NCBI RefSeq assembly: GCF_005280195.1
Contig: NZ_SZPR01000018.1
Span: forward strand, 91,487 to 155,486
Origin: Streptomyces galbus
GTDB lineage: Bacteria; Actinomycetota; Actinomycetes; Streptomycetales; Streptomycetaceae
Direction of reading: 5' to 3'
Length of the DNA: 64,000 nt
The translations under genes and the position numbers were made by a program. How positions within the stretch are numbered: position 1 is the stretch's first letter; every line of letters starts with the position of its first letter. Below the pieces are notes generated by a model, which did no database searches, was not told the DNA's origin, and worked only from the letters and a program-made list of their open reading frames with translations. Of this stretch, positions 56,012-64,000 are shown piece after piece.

Positions 56012-56994
56012 AGCGTGCTCCAGTCGTGATCGGGATAGCGGTGCACCGGCGCCGACACGTCGTCGAGCGCCCGGCAGATCTCGTCAGGAAGACTAAGCGC
56101 CTCCACTGACAACGCCGCCGTGAGCTGCTGCGCGGTGCGCGCGCCGACGATCGGGGCGGCCACCCCGGGCCGGTCGCGGACCCAGGCGAGGGCGACCTGG
56201 AGCGGGGTCACCGCGAGCCCGTCCGCCGCGGTGGACACGGCGTCCACGATCCGGCCGGCCGTGTCGTCGAGGTAGGGCTCCACGAAGGGCGCGAAGTGGT
56301 CGGAGGCACCGCGCGAGTCGGGCGGCAGGGCGTCGGCGCGGTACTTGCCGGTGAGCACCCCGCGCCCCAGCGGGGAGGAGGGCAGCAGCCCGATGCCGAG
56401 GTCGAGCGCGGCCGGCAGCACCTCGCGCTCGATGCCGCGCTGGAGGAGGGAGTACTCCATCTGCGTGCTGGCCAGCCGGGTGCGCGTGCCCGGCTGGGCG
56501 AGCTGCCAGGTGGCCGCCTTGGCGAGCTGCCAGCCGCAGAAGTTGGACACCCCGGCGTAGCGGGCCCGGCCGCTTGCGACCGCGATGTCGAGGGCCTGGA
56601 GGGTCTCCTCCAGCGGGGTCGACGGGTCGTAGGCGTGCACGTGCCAGACGTCGACGTGGTCGGTGCCGAGCCGGGCCAGGGAGGCGTCCAGCGCCGACAG
56701 CAGGTGGCCGCGGGAGCCGTCGAAGCGGCGGTCGGGGTCGGGCACGCTGCCCGCCTTGGTGGAGATGACCAGGTCCCGGCGCGGCACCAGCCCCTCCACG
56801 AGCCGCCCGAGCAGGTACTCCGCCTCCCCGTCGCCGTACACGTCCGCCGTGTCGACGAGGGTGCCGCCGGCCTCCCAGAACGTCTTCAAGAGGTCCGCGG
56901 CGTCGTGCTCGTCCGTGTCGCGGCCCCACGTCAGGGTGCCGAGCCCGATGCGGGACACGCGCAGGCCGGTACGGCCGAGATGCCTCTGCTCCAT
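56008..56994 (-). CDS. Aldo/keto reductase
   Basis: 328 residues. The catalytic tetrad is seen as D48 and Y53 (LVDTADVYGDG), K80 (LVISTKAGS) and H120 (DVWHVHAYDPS). The barrel continues with ARYAGVSNFCGWQLAKAATW, QMEYSLLQRGIEREVLPAAL, LLPSSPLGRGVLTGKYRADA and the NADPH-binding end APIVGARTAQQLTAALSVEA. It reduces aldehydes or ketones with NADPH in the cytoplasm; its natural substrate is not indicated. ATG at 56994 gives MEQRHLGRTGLRVSRIGLGT, the family start. Its stop overlaps the GTG of the RecD2-like gene. Confidence 0.93.
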   Translation of the reverse strand: MEQRHLGRTGLRVSRIGLGTLTWGRDTDEHDAADLLKTFWEAGGTLVDTADVYGDGEAEYLLGRLVEGLVPRRDLVISTKAGSVPDPDRRFDGSRGHLLSALDASLARLGTDHVDVWHVHAYDPSTPLEETLQALDIAVASGRARYAGVSNFCGWQLAKAATWQLAQPGTRTRLASTQMEYSLLQRGIEREVLPAALDLGIGLLPSSPLGRGVLTGKYRADALPPDSRGASDHFAPFVEPYLDDTAGRIVDAVSTAADGLAVTPLQVALAWVRDRPGVAAPIVGARTAQQLTAALSVEALSLPDEICRALDDVSAPVHRYPDHDWSTL

Positions 56995-57192
56995 GGACGC
57001 CGAGATTACTGGCCAGGGGTGCGCCGTGGGTTGCCTGTGGACAACCGGATCCGCGGCCGGACCGGGCCGGTTCCGCGCAGGTGGGGCGACCTCCGGCGGG
57101 CGCGACGCTCGCCACATCGTCTGCCCGTCGCCGGGCCCCCGCGCTAAGGTCTCCGCGACAGCGTCGTTACTGATCGGTAAGGGGATGCGGCC

Positions 57193-58248
57193 ATGCAGCT
57201 CGGGATCAACCTCGGCTACTGGGGTGCCGGAATGGACGCGGACAATCTCGCCGTGGCCCGCGAGGCCGACCGGCTCGGGTACGCCGTGTGCTGGGCGGCC
57301 GAGGCGTACGGCTCGGACGCGGCCACCGTGCTGAGCTGGGTCGCCGCGCAGACCGAGCGGATCGACGTCGGCTCGGCCATCTTCCAGATCCCGGCCCGCC
57401 AGCCCGCGATGACCGCGATGACCGCGGCCACCCTCGACTCCCTGTCCGGCGGCCGCTTCCGCCTCGGCCTCGGCGTCTCCGGGCCGCAGGTCTCCGAGGG
57501 CTGGTACGGCGTCAAGTTCGACAAGCCGCTGGCCCGCACGCGCGAGTACGTCGAGATCGTCCGCCGCGCGATGAGCCGCGAGCGGCTGACGTACGACGGC
57601 GAGCACTGGACGCTGCCGCTGCCCGGTGGCCCCGGCAAGCCCATCAAGCTGACCGTGCACCCGCAGCGCGAGCACATCCCGCTGTACATCGCGGCCATCG
57701 GCCCGAAGAACCTGGAGCAGACCGGCGAGATCGCCGACGGCGCCCTGCTGATCTTCCCCTCCGCCGAGCACCTGGAGGACACGGCGCTGAAGCACCTGCG
57801 CGCGGGCCGCGAGAAGGCGGGCCTGACGATGGAGGGCTTCGACGTCTGCCCGACGGTGCCGCTCGCGGTCGGCGACGACCAGGACGTGACCCGGCTCGCC
57901 GACACCTTCCGCCCCTACACCGCGCTGTACGTCGGCGGCATGGGCAGCGCCAAGCAGAACTTCTACAACCAGCTCGCCCGGCGCATGGGCTACGAGCAGG
58001 CCGCCGCCGAGGTCCAGGAGAAGTACCTCTCCGGCGACAAGGAGGGCGCCGCGGCGGCCGTGCCGCACGAGCTGATCGACCGCACGACGCTGCTGGGCTC
58101 GGTGGACCGGATCGCCGACCGGATGAAGGCCTACGCCGCCGTCGGCGTCACCACGCTCACCCTGGCCCCGGCGGGCTTCACGCTCGACGAGCGGCTGGCC
58201 TCGCTGCGGGCGGGCGTCGAGGCGCTGGAGCGGGCCGGACTCGCCTGA
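57193..58248 (+). CDS. LLM class F420-dependent oxidoreductase
   Basis: 351 residues of the luciferase-like fold. It starts MQLGINLGYWGAGMDADNLA, then AVCWAAEAYGSDAATVLSWV, VGSAIFQIPARQPAMTAMTA, FRLGLGVSGPQVSEGWYGVK and PLYIAAIGPKNLEQTGEIAD, as in actinobacterial F420 enzymes related to tetrahydromethanopterin reductase. It moves a hydride between coenzyme F420 and an unknown substrate. ATG at 57193 follows AAGGGGATGCGGCC. The upstream gap shared with the aldo/keto reductase is nearly 200 bases and holds both promoters. It ends before a hairpin. Confidence 0.93.
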   Translation: MQLGINLGYWGAGMDADNLAVAREADRLGYAVCWAAEAYGSDAATVLSWVAAQTERIDVGSAIFQIPARQPAMTAMTAATLDSLSGGRFRLGLGVSGPQVSEGWYGVKFDKPLARTREYVEIVRRAMSRERLTYDGEHWTLPLPGGPGKPIKLTVHPQREHIPLYIAAIGPKNLEQTGEIADGALLIFPSAEHLEDTALKHLRAGREKAGLTMEGFDVCPTVPLAVGDDQDVTRLADTFRPYTALYVGGMGSAKQNFYNQLARRMGYEQAAAEVQEKYLSGDKEGAAAAVPHELIDRTTLLGSVDRIADRMKAYAAVGVTTLTLAPAGFTLDERLASLRAGVEALERAGLA

Positions 58249-58284
58249 CGGGCCCGGACCGGCGCCTCGGGAGGAGGCTTTCAG

Positions 58285-58325
58285 CGGCCGTGGTGGGGGC
58301 TCGGGGGTCTTCCCCGCCACGGCCG
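58285..58325. terminator. Hairpin after the LLM oxidoreductase
   Basis: CGGCCGTGGTGGGG pairs with CCCCGCCACGGCCG (14 bp, one G-T) in the 250-base gap before the ferritin-like gene. The rest of the gap is leader sequence. Confidence 0.75.
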
Positions 58326-58498
58326 TCACCCTCCTAACGCGCCGGACCGCGGGCGGTTACGCCGCGGACGGGGCCCACGGGTCGCCCGTTCGGCGCAGCC
58401 GAACCGGCACTGCTGTTGCGGGCCGCGGCGGGTCGCACTTGACTCGTTGTTCGCGGAGTCCCACGCAACCGTGCGGAACGCGGAGAGGTGCCCCGACG

Positions 58499-59287
58499 AT
58501 GCTTTCGGCCAAGAGTCTGTTCCAGGAGATCCTCGACCACGACGAGTCCTACGCGCTGTTCTGCTCCATCGCCGCCGGCGGCGAGGCCCAGGGCGGCTGG
58601 GAGAACGCCCGGATCGCCGCGCTGGCCCCGCCCGCGGAGCGCGCCCTCGCCCTCAAGATCGCCCGCCACGGCGCGGACGAGGACAAGCACGGGCGCATCT
58701 TCACCGCCCTGCTGCGCAAGCGGGGCCTGCAGCCGGTCCCCGTGCCGCCCGAGACCGACTACACGATGCTCCTGGAGCGCCACGGCATCGGCCTGCCGCA
58801 CGACAGGCTCAAGGCCGAACAGCCGCTCACGGTCGAGGACGTCGTCACCTACCTCGCCCACAGCCGGGTCACCGAACAGCGCGCCTCCGAGCAGATGCGG
58901 CTGCTGCGCAAGCACTTCGCCGACCACCCCGACCTCGGCCGCGCGGTGCGGCAGATCTCCCAGGACGAGGACAACCACCTCGCCTACTGCCACGAGGAAC
59001 TGCTCCGCCTGGCCCGCGCCGGCCACGGCCGCACCATCCAGCGCACCCTGCGCACGTGCGCCCTCGCCGAGATCCGCGTCTACCGCGACGTCAGCCTCGC
59101 CGTCATGTCCCACATGGGCCGCATCCTCCACTGGCCCCGCCCCAAGGCGGCACTCCTCGCCCTCGGCATCCACGCCGTCCACGCCTGGGAACGCCTGGCG
59201 GGCTGGCGCCGCATGACCACCCTCACGCCCCCCTCGATCAAGAACGCCCTGGGCACCCCACCGAGCCCGGTACCCGAGACGGCCTGA
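58499..59287 (+). CDS. Ferritin-like diiron-fold protein
   Basis: 262 residues, mainly helical. Carboxylate/His ligands appear as SIAAGGEAQGGWENARIAAL (Glu), KIARHGADEDKHGRIFTALL (D/E..H), VTEQRASEQMRLLRKHFADH (Glu) and QISQDEDNHLAYCHEELLRL (D-E-D-x-H), the four-helix diiron pattern. After them, RTCALAEIRVYRDVSLAVMS and a partly hydrophobic tail follow. It may act as an oxidase, hydroxylase or iron-binding protein; I cannot choose. ATG at 58499 follows GGAGAGGTGCCCCGACG. It is convergent with corA at 6 bases. Confidence 0.82.
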   Translation: MLSAKSLFQEILDHDESYALFCSIAAGGEAQGGWENARIAALAPPAERALALKIARHGADEDKHGRIFTALLRKRGLQPVPVPPETDYTMLLERHGIGLPHDRLKAEQPLTVEDVVTYLAHSRVTEQRASEQMRLLRKHFADHPDLGRAVRQISQDEDNHLAYCHEELLRLARAGHGRTIQRTLRTCALAEIRVYRDVSLAVMSHMGRILHWPRPKAALLALGIHAVHAWERLAGWRRMTTLTPPSIKNALGTPPSPVPETA

Positions 59288-59293
59288 CGCCCG

Positions 59294-60289
59294 TCACAGC
59301 CATCCCCGGCGTTTGAACAGTCGGTACAGGAAGCCCACCAGGCCCGCCATCAGGGCGATCACCGCCGGGTAGGACCACACCCAGTGCAGTTCCGGCATGT
59401 GGTCGAAGTTCATGCCGTAGATGCCCGCGATCATCGTGGGGACCGCGGCCATGGCCGCCCACGCGGAGATCTTCCGCATGTCGTCGTTCTGGCGGACGCT
59501 CATCTGCGCCAGGTGCGCCGACAGGACGTCGGAGACCAGGCGGTCCAGGCCCTCCACGGACTCGTTCACGCGCGTGAGGTGGTCGCTGACGTCGCGGAAG
59601 AAGGGGCGGGCCTTGTCGTTCACGAACGGCACCCCGCCGTTGGCCGATGCGGTGCCCGCCAGCCGGCTCAGCGGCGGGGCCAGCGGGACCGTCGCCCGGC
59701 GGAACTCCAGCACCTGCCGCTTGAACGTGTAGATCCGCGACGCGGTGTTGCGCGAGCCGCCCGAGGCGGGCGAGAACACCTCCGCCTCCAGCTCCTCCAG
59801 GTCGTTCTGCAGCTCGGTCGCCACGTCCAGGTAGTGGTCCACGGTGGCGTCGGCGATGGCGTACAGCACCGCCGTCGGGCCCTTGGCCAGCAGATGCGGC
59901 TCGTGCTCCAGACGGCGCCGCACCGCCGCCAGCGGCGCGCCCTCGCCGTGCCGGACGGTCACCACGAAGCCGTCGCCGAGGAAGACCATCACCTCGCCGG
60001 TGGACACCGCGTCGCTCTTCGGCTCGTACACCACCGGCTTGAACACCACGAACAGGGAGTCGTCGTACACCTCCAGCTTGGGCCGCTGGTGGGCGTTGAG
60101 GGCGTCCTCCACGGCCAGCGGGTGCAGGCCGAACTCCTCCGCGACCGTGTCGAACTCGCCCCCCGTGGGCTCATGCAGCCCGATCCACACGAAGCCGCCC
60201 GCCGCCCGCGCCTCGTCGAGCGCGTCGGAGAAGTCCCCGGGCCCCTCCCTGCGGCGCCCGTCACGGTAGATGGCGCAGTCCACGATCAC
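59294..60289 (-). CDS. corA: CorA family divalent metal transporter
   Basis: 331 residues. The cytoplasmic part has GFVWIGLHEPTGGEFDTVAE, GLHPLAVEDALNAHQRPKLE and VYDDSLFVVFKPVVYE. The pore helix ends in IYGMNFDHMPELHW with the GMN motif, followed by the second membrane helix and basic end YRLFKRRGWL. It takes up magnesium (or cobalt) as a pentamer. GTG at 60289 gives the standard N-terminus; GTG at 60283 is close by. It is divergent from the phosphatase gene. Confidence 0.95.
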   Translation of the reverse strand: MIVDCAIYRDGRRREGPGDFSDALDEARAAGGFVWIGLHEPTGGEFDTVAEEFGLHPLAVEDALNAHQRPKLEVYDDSLFVVFKPVVYEPKSDAVSTGEVMVFLGDGFVVTVRHGEGAPLAAVRRRLEHEPHLLAKGPTAVLYAIADATVDHYLDVATELQNDLEELEAEVFSPASGGSRNTASRIYTFKRQVLEFRRATVPLAPPLSRLAGTASANGGVPFVNDKARPFFRDVSDHLTRVNESVEGLDRLVSDVLSAHLAQMSVRQNDDMRKISAWAAMAAVPTMIAGIYGMNFDHMPELHWVWSYPAVIALMAGLVGFLYRLFKRRGWL

Positions 60290-60375
60290 GAAGTGCTGTT
60301 CCTTCCCGTCCGCCTACCCGGTCCGTCTTTCCCCGGTCCGCCGGCGCACACCCGCGTGCGCCTACCCTGGGCGGC

Positions 60376-61062
60376 ATGCCCACGCTGATCCTCGTCCGGC
60401 ACGGACGGTCCACCGCCAACACCTCGGCCGTGCTCGCCGGCCGGACCCCCGGTGTCGCCCTCGACGAACGCGGCCTCGAACAGGCCGCCGCGCTGCCCGG
60501 ACGGCTCGCGGACCTCCCGATCGCCGAGGTCGTCACCAGCCCCCTGCAGCGCTGCCGGGAAACCCTCCAGCCGCTCCTCGACGCCCGCCCGGGCCTGCCC
60601 GTGCACACCGAGGAGCGCATCAACGAGTGCGACTACGGCGACTGGAGCGGCCGCAAGCTGGCCGAACTGACGGACGAACCCCTCATGCAGGTCGTCCAGG
60701 CCCACCCCTCCGCCGCCGCCTTTCCCGGCGGCGAGTCCATGCGCGGCATGCAGAGCCGCGCCGCCGAGGCCGTACGCGAGTGGAACGCGCGCGTGGAGCG
60801 CGACCACGGCGCCGACGCCGTCTACCTGATGTGCTCCCACGGCGACATCATCAAGTCGCTCGTCGCCGAGGCGCTCGGACTCCACCTGGACCTCTTCCAG
60901 CGGATCTCGGTGGAACCGTGCTCCGTCACCGTGATCCGCTACACCCGGCTGCGCCCCTTCCTGGTGCGCCTCGGAGACACCGGCGACTTCGCCTCGCTCG
61001 TGCCTCGGCAGGAGCCGCCCGCCGAGGACGCCACGGTCGGGGGCGACGCGGGCGCACGGTGA
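60376..61062 (+). CDS. Histidine phosphatase family protein (MSMEG_4193 type)
   Basis: 228 residues. The phospho-accepting H9 is in LVRHGRSTANTSAVL (R8-H9-G). The partner Arg is in VVTSPLQRCRETLQPLL, the acid is in NECDYGDWSGRKLAELTDEP, and the second His in YLMCSHGDIIKSLVAEALGL. It removes phosphate from an unknown small molecule. The order phosphatase, DUF3090, SCO1521-like, mshC is conserved in actinobacteria, suggesting a linked role, perhaps in mycothiol or inositol metabolism. The ATG at 60376 follows CCTGGGCGGC. Confidence 0.93.
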   Translation: MPTLILVRHGRSTANTSAVLAGRTPGVALDERGLEQAAALPGRLADLPIAEVVTSPLQRCRETLQPLLDARPGLPVHTEERINECDYGDWSGRKLAELTDEPLMQVVQAHPSAAAFPGGESMRGMQSRAAEAVREWNARVERDHGADAVYLMCSHGDIIKSLVAEALGLHLDLFQRISVEPCSVTVIRYTRLRPFLVRLGDTGDFASLVPRQEPPAEDATVGGDAGAR

Positions 61063-61149
61063 TCGTCCGCCGCAGTAGGGTGAAGCGGTCCGCACGCGCG
61101 CGTTCACGCATGGACGTTCACGTATTCACGATTCCCATGGAGACAGGAC

Positions 61150-61740
61150 GTGTCCCGTCAGGTGTTCCTCTACGACCCCCCGGACCGCTTCGTGGCCGGT
61201 ACGGTCGGACTGCCCGGGCGCCGTACCTTCTTCCTCCAGGCGACCGCCGGCACCCGTGTGACCAGCGTGGCCCTGGAGAAGACCCAGGTCGCAGCGCTCG
61301 CCGAGCGCATGGACGAGCTGCTGGACGAGGTCGTACGCCGTAGCGGCGGCAGCGCCGCCGTCCCCGCGGTGGCGCCCGCCGAGAACCCCGACACCGCTCC
61401 CCTCGAGACGCCCGTCGAGGAGGAGTTCCGGGTCGGCACCATGGCCCTCGCCTGGGACGGCGAGGAACAGCGCATGATCGTCGAGGCACAGGCCCTCGTG
61501 GAGCTCGACGCCGAGTCCGAGGAGGACCTCGCCGAGGCCGAGGAGCGGCTCCTGCAGGACGAGGAGAACGGGCCCCCGATGCTGCGGGTCCGGCTCACCG
61601 GCGCCCAGGCCCGGGCGTTCGCCAAGCGCGCCCTCGACGTCGTCAACGCCGGCCGGCCGCCGTGCCCGCTGTGCAGCCTGCCGCTCGACCCGGAAGGACA
61701 CGTATGTCCGCGCCAGAACGGATACCGCCGCGGGGCGTGA
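61150..61740 (+). CDS. DUF3090 family protein
   Basis: 196 residues. It starts MSRQVFLYDPPDRFVAGTVG and LPGRRTFFLQATAGTRVTSV, followed by ALEKTQVAALAERMDELLDE, EEEFRVGTMALAWDGEEQRM and an acidic stretch. The end is PPCPLCSLPLDPEGHVCPRQ, a small Cys-x-x-Cys plus Cys cluster able to bind zinc. Function unknown; always found in this actinobacterial neighbourhood. GTG at 61150 follows GGAGACAGGAC. It overlaps the next gene by 37 bases. Confidence 0.92.
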   Translation: MSRQVFLYDPPDRFVAGTVGLPGRRTFFLQATAGTRVTSVALEKTQVAALAERMDELLDEVVRRSGGSAAVPAVAPAENPDTAPLETPVEEEFRVGTMALAWDGEEQRMIVEAQALVELDAESEEDLAEAEERLLQDEENGPPMLRVRLTGAQARAFAKRALDVVNAGRPPCPLCSLPLDPEGHVCPRQNGYRRGA

Positions 61741-62546
61741 CGACCACCGACCCGGCCGCCGCCGACCTCCTCGCGCGCGGGGAGCTCACCGTGCGCGGCC
61801 GCATCAGCGACGCCTCCAACGCGGCCCTGTACTGCACCGTCGCCCACGACGGCCGCGAGGCCAACTGCATCTACAAGCCCGTCGCCGGCGAGCGGCCCCT
61901 GTGGGACTTCCCCGACGGCAACCTCGCCCGCCGCGAGGTCGCCGCCCACCTCGTCTCCGAGGCGACCGGCTGGGGCCTCGTGCCGCCCACCGTGCTGCGC
62001 GACGGACCGTACGGCGAGGGCATGTGCCAGCTCTGGATCGAGGTGGCCGGCGAGGACGAGGCTTCCGACCTGCTGGCGCTGGTGGACGCCGAGGAGCCCG
62101 GGCCGGGCTGGAAGGCCATCGGCTTCGCCGAGGTCGGCGAGGGGCGCACCGCGCTGCTCGTGCACGCCGACGACGAGCGGCTGCGCCGGCTCGCCGTGCT
62201 CGACGCGGTGATCAACAACGCCGACCGCAAGGGCGGCCACCTGCTGCCCACCGCCGCCGGGCGGCTCTACGGCATCGACCACGGCGTCACCTTCCACGTC
62301 GAGGACAAGCTGCGCACCCTCCTGTGGGGCTGGGCGGGGGAGCCCCTGACCGGCGAGGCCCTGGACGTCCTCAAGGGCCTCAGGGGCGCCCTGGAGCCCG
62401 ACGGGCACCTCACCGCGTCCCTCGCCGGCCTCCTCACGCCCGCCGAGGTCGACGCCACCCGCGCCCGGGTCGAGGCCCTGCTGTCCTCCGGCCGCCACCC
62501 GGAGCCCGGCGGGGAGTGGCCCGCGATCCCCTGGCCACCCGTATAG
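61704..62546 (+). CDS. SCO1521 family protein with PI3/4-kinase-like fold
   Basis: 280 residues. It reads LTVRGRISDASNAALYCTVA, NCIYKPVAGERPLWDFPDGN with a Lys in the nucleotide-site position, LARREVAAHLVSEATGWGLV, the catalytic-like LDAVINNADRKGGHLLPTA (N-N-x-D-R) and YGIDHGVTFHVEDKLRTLLW (metal D). This pattern matches the family related to phosphatidylinositol 3/4-kinases and HipA-like kinases. The ATG at 61704 has GGAAGGACACGT before it. It overlaps DUF3090 and precedes mshC. The substrate is unknown; kinase activity is inferred. Confidence 0.9.
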   Translation: MSAPERIPPRGVTTTDPAAADLLARGELTVRGRISDASNAALYCTVAHDGREANCIYKPVAGERPLWDFPDGNLARREVAAHLVSEATGWGLVPPTVLRDGPYGEGMCQLWIEVAGEDEASDLLALVDAEEPGPGWKAIGFAEVGEGRTALLVHADDERLRRLAVLDAVINNADRKGGHLLPTAAGRLYGIDHGVTFHVEDKLRTLLWGWAGEPLTGEALDVLKGLRGALEPDGHLTASLAGLLTPAEVDATRARVEALLSSGRHPEPGGEWPAIPWPPV

Positions 62547-62589
62547 CCGCACCAGCGGACAGAAGCTCCCGAGCCGGGATCCTCCGCCC

Positions 62590-62684
62590 CGAACCGGTGC
62601 GTACCGCCGTACAGCTGCCCCGCCTGCACATCCGCCAGGAATCCACAAGAACGCCTTCCCGGTCATCCGGACCGCACCGGTTCG
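62590..62684. other. Distant inverted repeat in the mshC leader
   Basis: CGAACCGGTGCG (62590-62601) and CGCACCGGTTCG (62673-62684) are exact inverted copies 71 bases apart in the 171-base gap before mshC. They could form a long-range stem in RNA or be paired protein sites. The second copy lies close to a likely promoter (TTCGTATACCG, then GGTTAGGCT). Confidence 0.4.
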
Positions 62685-62717
62685 TATACCGAACTCCGGT
62701 CCGGTTAGGCTCATGAC

Positions 62718-63947
62718 ATGCATGCCTGGCCCGCTTCCGAGGTCCCCGCCCTGCCTGGTCAGGGCCGCGACCTGAGGATCCACGACACCGCGACCGGCGG
62801 CCTGGTCACCCTCGACCCCGGTCCCGTCGCCCGCATCTACGTCTGCGGCATCACGCCGTACGACGCCACCCACATGGGGCACGCGGCGACGTACAACGCG
62901 TTCGACCTCGTCCAGCGCGTGTGGCTCGACACCAAGCGGCAGGTCCACTACGTCCAGAACGTCACCGACGTCGACGACCCGCTGCTGGAGCGCGCCCAGC
63001 GGGACGACATCGACTGGGTCGCCCTCGCCGAGAAGGAGACCGCCCTCTTCCGCGAGGACATGACCGCCCTGCGGATGCTCCCGCCGCGCCACTACATCGG
63101 CGCCGTCGAGGCGATACCCGGCATCGTGCCGCTGGTGGAGCGCCTGCGGGAGCTCGGCGCCGCCTACGAGCTCGAGGGCGACGTCTACTTCTCCGTCGAG
63201 TCCGACCCCCACTTCGGCCAGGTCTCGCGCCTCGACGCCGCCGCCATGCGGCTGCTGTCCGCCGAGCGCGGCGGCGACCCCGACCGGCCCGGCAAGAAGA
63301 ACCCGCTCGACCCGATGCTGTGGATGGCCGCCCGCGAGGGCGAGCCGAGCTGGGACGGCGGCTCGCTCGGCCGCGGCCGCCCCGGCTGGCACATCGAGTG
63401 CGTCGCCATCGCCCTGGACCACCTCGGCATGGGATTCGACGTCCAGGGCGGCGGCTCCGACCTGGCCTTCCCGCACCACGAGATGGGCGCCTCGCACGCC
63501 CAGGTGCTCACCGGCGAGTTCCCCATGGCCAAGGCGTACGTCCACGCCGGCATGGTCGCCCTGCACGGCGAGAAGATGTCCAAGTCCAAGGGCAACCTGG
63601 TCTTCGTCTCGCAGCTCCGCCGCGACGGCGTCGACCCGGCCGCCATCCGGCTCGCCCTGCTCGCCCACCACTACCGGGCCGACTGGGAGTGGACCGACCA
63701 GGTGCTCGCCGACGCCCAGGCCCGCCTCGGCCGCTGGCGGGCGGCGGTGTCCCGGCCCGACGGGCCGTCCGCCGACGCCCTGGTGGAGGAGATCCGCGAC
63801 GCCCTGGCCACCGACCTGGACGCCCCGGCCGCGCTGGCCGCGGTGGACCGCTGGACGGACCTCCAGGACGAGCGGGGCGGCACCGACACCGCCGCCCCCG
63901 GCGTCGTCTCCCGTGCCGTGGACGCCCTGCTGGGCGTCGCGCTCTGA
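62718..63947 (+). CDS. mshC: Mycothiol ligase (cysteine:GlcN-Ins ligase)
   Basis: 409 residues, a cysteinyl-tRNA synthetase relative without the tRNA-binding end. Seen are YVCGITPYDATHMGHAATYN (HIGH-type motif), QNVTDVDDPLLERAQRDDID, GRGRPGWHIECVAIALDHLG (zinc/Cys site), DLAFPHHEMGASHAQVLTG and the KMSKS loop EKMSKSKGN (K286 first). It joins cysteine to glucosaminyl-inositol with ATP, the third step of mycothiol synthesis. ATG at 62718 is the start. It follows the phosphatase-DUF3090-SCO1521 genes, as in other actinobacteria. A strong palindrome follows it. Confidence 0.97.
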   Translation: MHAWPASEVPALPGQGRDLRIHDTATGGLVTLDPGPVARIYVCGITPYDATHMGHAATYNAFDLVQRVWLDTKRQVHYVQNVTDVDDPLLERAQRDDIDWVALAEKETALFREDMTALRMLPPRHYIGAVEAIPGIVPLVERLRELGAAYELEGDVYFSVESDPHFGQVSRLDAAAMRLLSAERGGDPDRPGKKNPLDPMLWMAAREGEPSWDGGSLGRGRPGWHIECVAIALDHLGMGFDVQGGGSDLAFPHHEMGASHAQVLTGEFPMAKAYVHAGMVALHGEKMSKSKGNLVFVSQLRRDGVDPAAIRLALLAHHYRADWEWTDQVLADAQARLGRWRAAVSRPDGPSADALVEEIRDALATDLDAPAALAAVDRWTDLQDERGGTDTAAPGVVSRAVDALLGVAL

Positions 63948-63978
63948 GCGACGCCCGGTCCCCGGACACGCCGAGGGG

Positions 63979-64000
63979 CGCGCTTCCCGCGGGAAGCGCG
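63979..64000. terminator. Palindrome after mshC at the window end
   Basis: A 22-base perfect palindrome (arms CGCGCTTCCCG and CGGGAAGCGCG) starts 32 bases after the mshC stop and reaches the last base of the window. Probably a terminator; whether a loop or T run follows cannot be seen. Confidence 0.6.

Overview
The window is a block of actinobacterial chromosome, almost certainly Streptomyces. Base composition is very G+C rich (clearly above 70 percent by eye, not computed), many genes start with GTG, and neighbouring genes often overlap as ATGA or GTGA. Marker genes include a mycothiol ligase (mshC), two adjacent chaplins, an F420-type luciferase-like oxidoreductase and a class F sortase. 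The order gntP-gntK-gntR ... chpH-chpC ... mshC is, from memory, the order of one arm of the S. coelicolor core chromosome. No rRNA, CRISPR array, prophage or insertion sequence was found. One tRNA, Leu(GAG), is present. Layout. 1-5.1 kb: a truncated CoA-transferase, a stand-alone type ISP specificity-like protein, a GntR/UTRA regulator and homogentisate dioxygenase (hmgA), then a divergent lipoprotein-TetR pair. 5.1-10.4 kb: a molybdopterin oxidoreductase behind a palindromic operator, a CitMHS citrate carrier and an MFS exporter. 10.5-12.3 kb: a secreted, C-terminally anchored protein overlapping a class F sortase. 12.5-16.4 kb: a CUT1-type ABC ATPase, then an aldehyde/alcohol dehydrogenase operon. 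16.4-22.5 kb: a DMT exporter, ArsR, TetR, an acyl-CoA dehydrogenase, another TetR, a MaoC hydratase and SoxR. 22.5-30 kb: an RNA ligase, a rearranged gene, a BKACE enzyme, a penicillin-acylase-type Ntn hydrolase and a DUF1343/NamZ-type muramidase. 30-36.9 kb: a lipid or keto-acid catabolic block (SDR, acyl-CoA ligase, TetR, acyl-CoA dehydrogenase, APH-type kinase) and a quinone oxidoreductase. 37-43.6 kb: two DUF202 proteins, Nudix, DMT, a Mo-oxidoreductase/cytochrome b pair and the gluconate locus. 43.6-49.8 kb: YchJ, an M1 metallopeptidase translationally coupled to a Pls-type single-module NRPS, and tRNA-Leu. 50-64 kb: an M20 peptidase, chpH-chpC, a RecD-like protein with no Walker A motif, AKR, an LLM oxidoreductase, a ferritin-like protein, CorA, and the phosphatase-DUF3090-SCO1521-mshC run. 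How the parts work together. Two pairs of near-identical palindromes suggest two local TetR regulons. AAACTAnCAnnGCTAnTTT lies before the aldehyde/alcohol dehydrogenase operon and between a TetR gene and an acyl-CoA dehydrogenase. ACATACCGACCGGT lies before the SDR-ligase-TetR operon and before the oppositely oriented dehydrogenase-kinase operon. The second set contains counterparts of the main enzymes of levulinate/4-hydroxyacid catabolism. Most striking items: (1) a Pls-type synthetase whose adenylation code (D-A-E-S-I-G-T-V-V-K, derived by hand alignment to GrsA) is nearly the known lysine code, coupled to an M1 peptidase; this looks like an epsilon-poly-lysine-type synthesis and trimming module. 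(2) A gene at 23813-24307 whose central 188 bp are inverted; flipping them back gives one continuous reading frame containing a conserved-looking core. (3) A RecD2-like protein with degenerate motor motifs. (4) A sortase with an adjacent, unconventional substrate candidate, whose N-terminus is encoded by a copy of an interspersed repeat.
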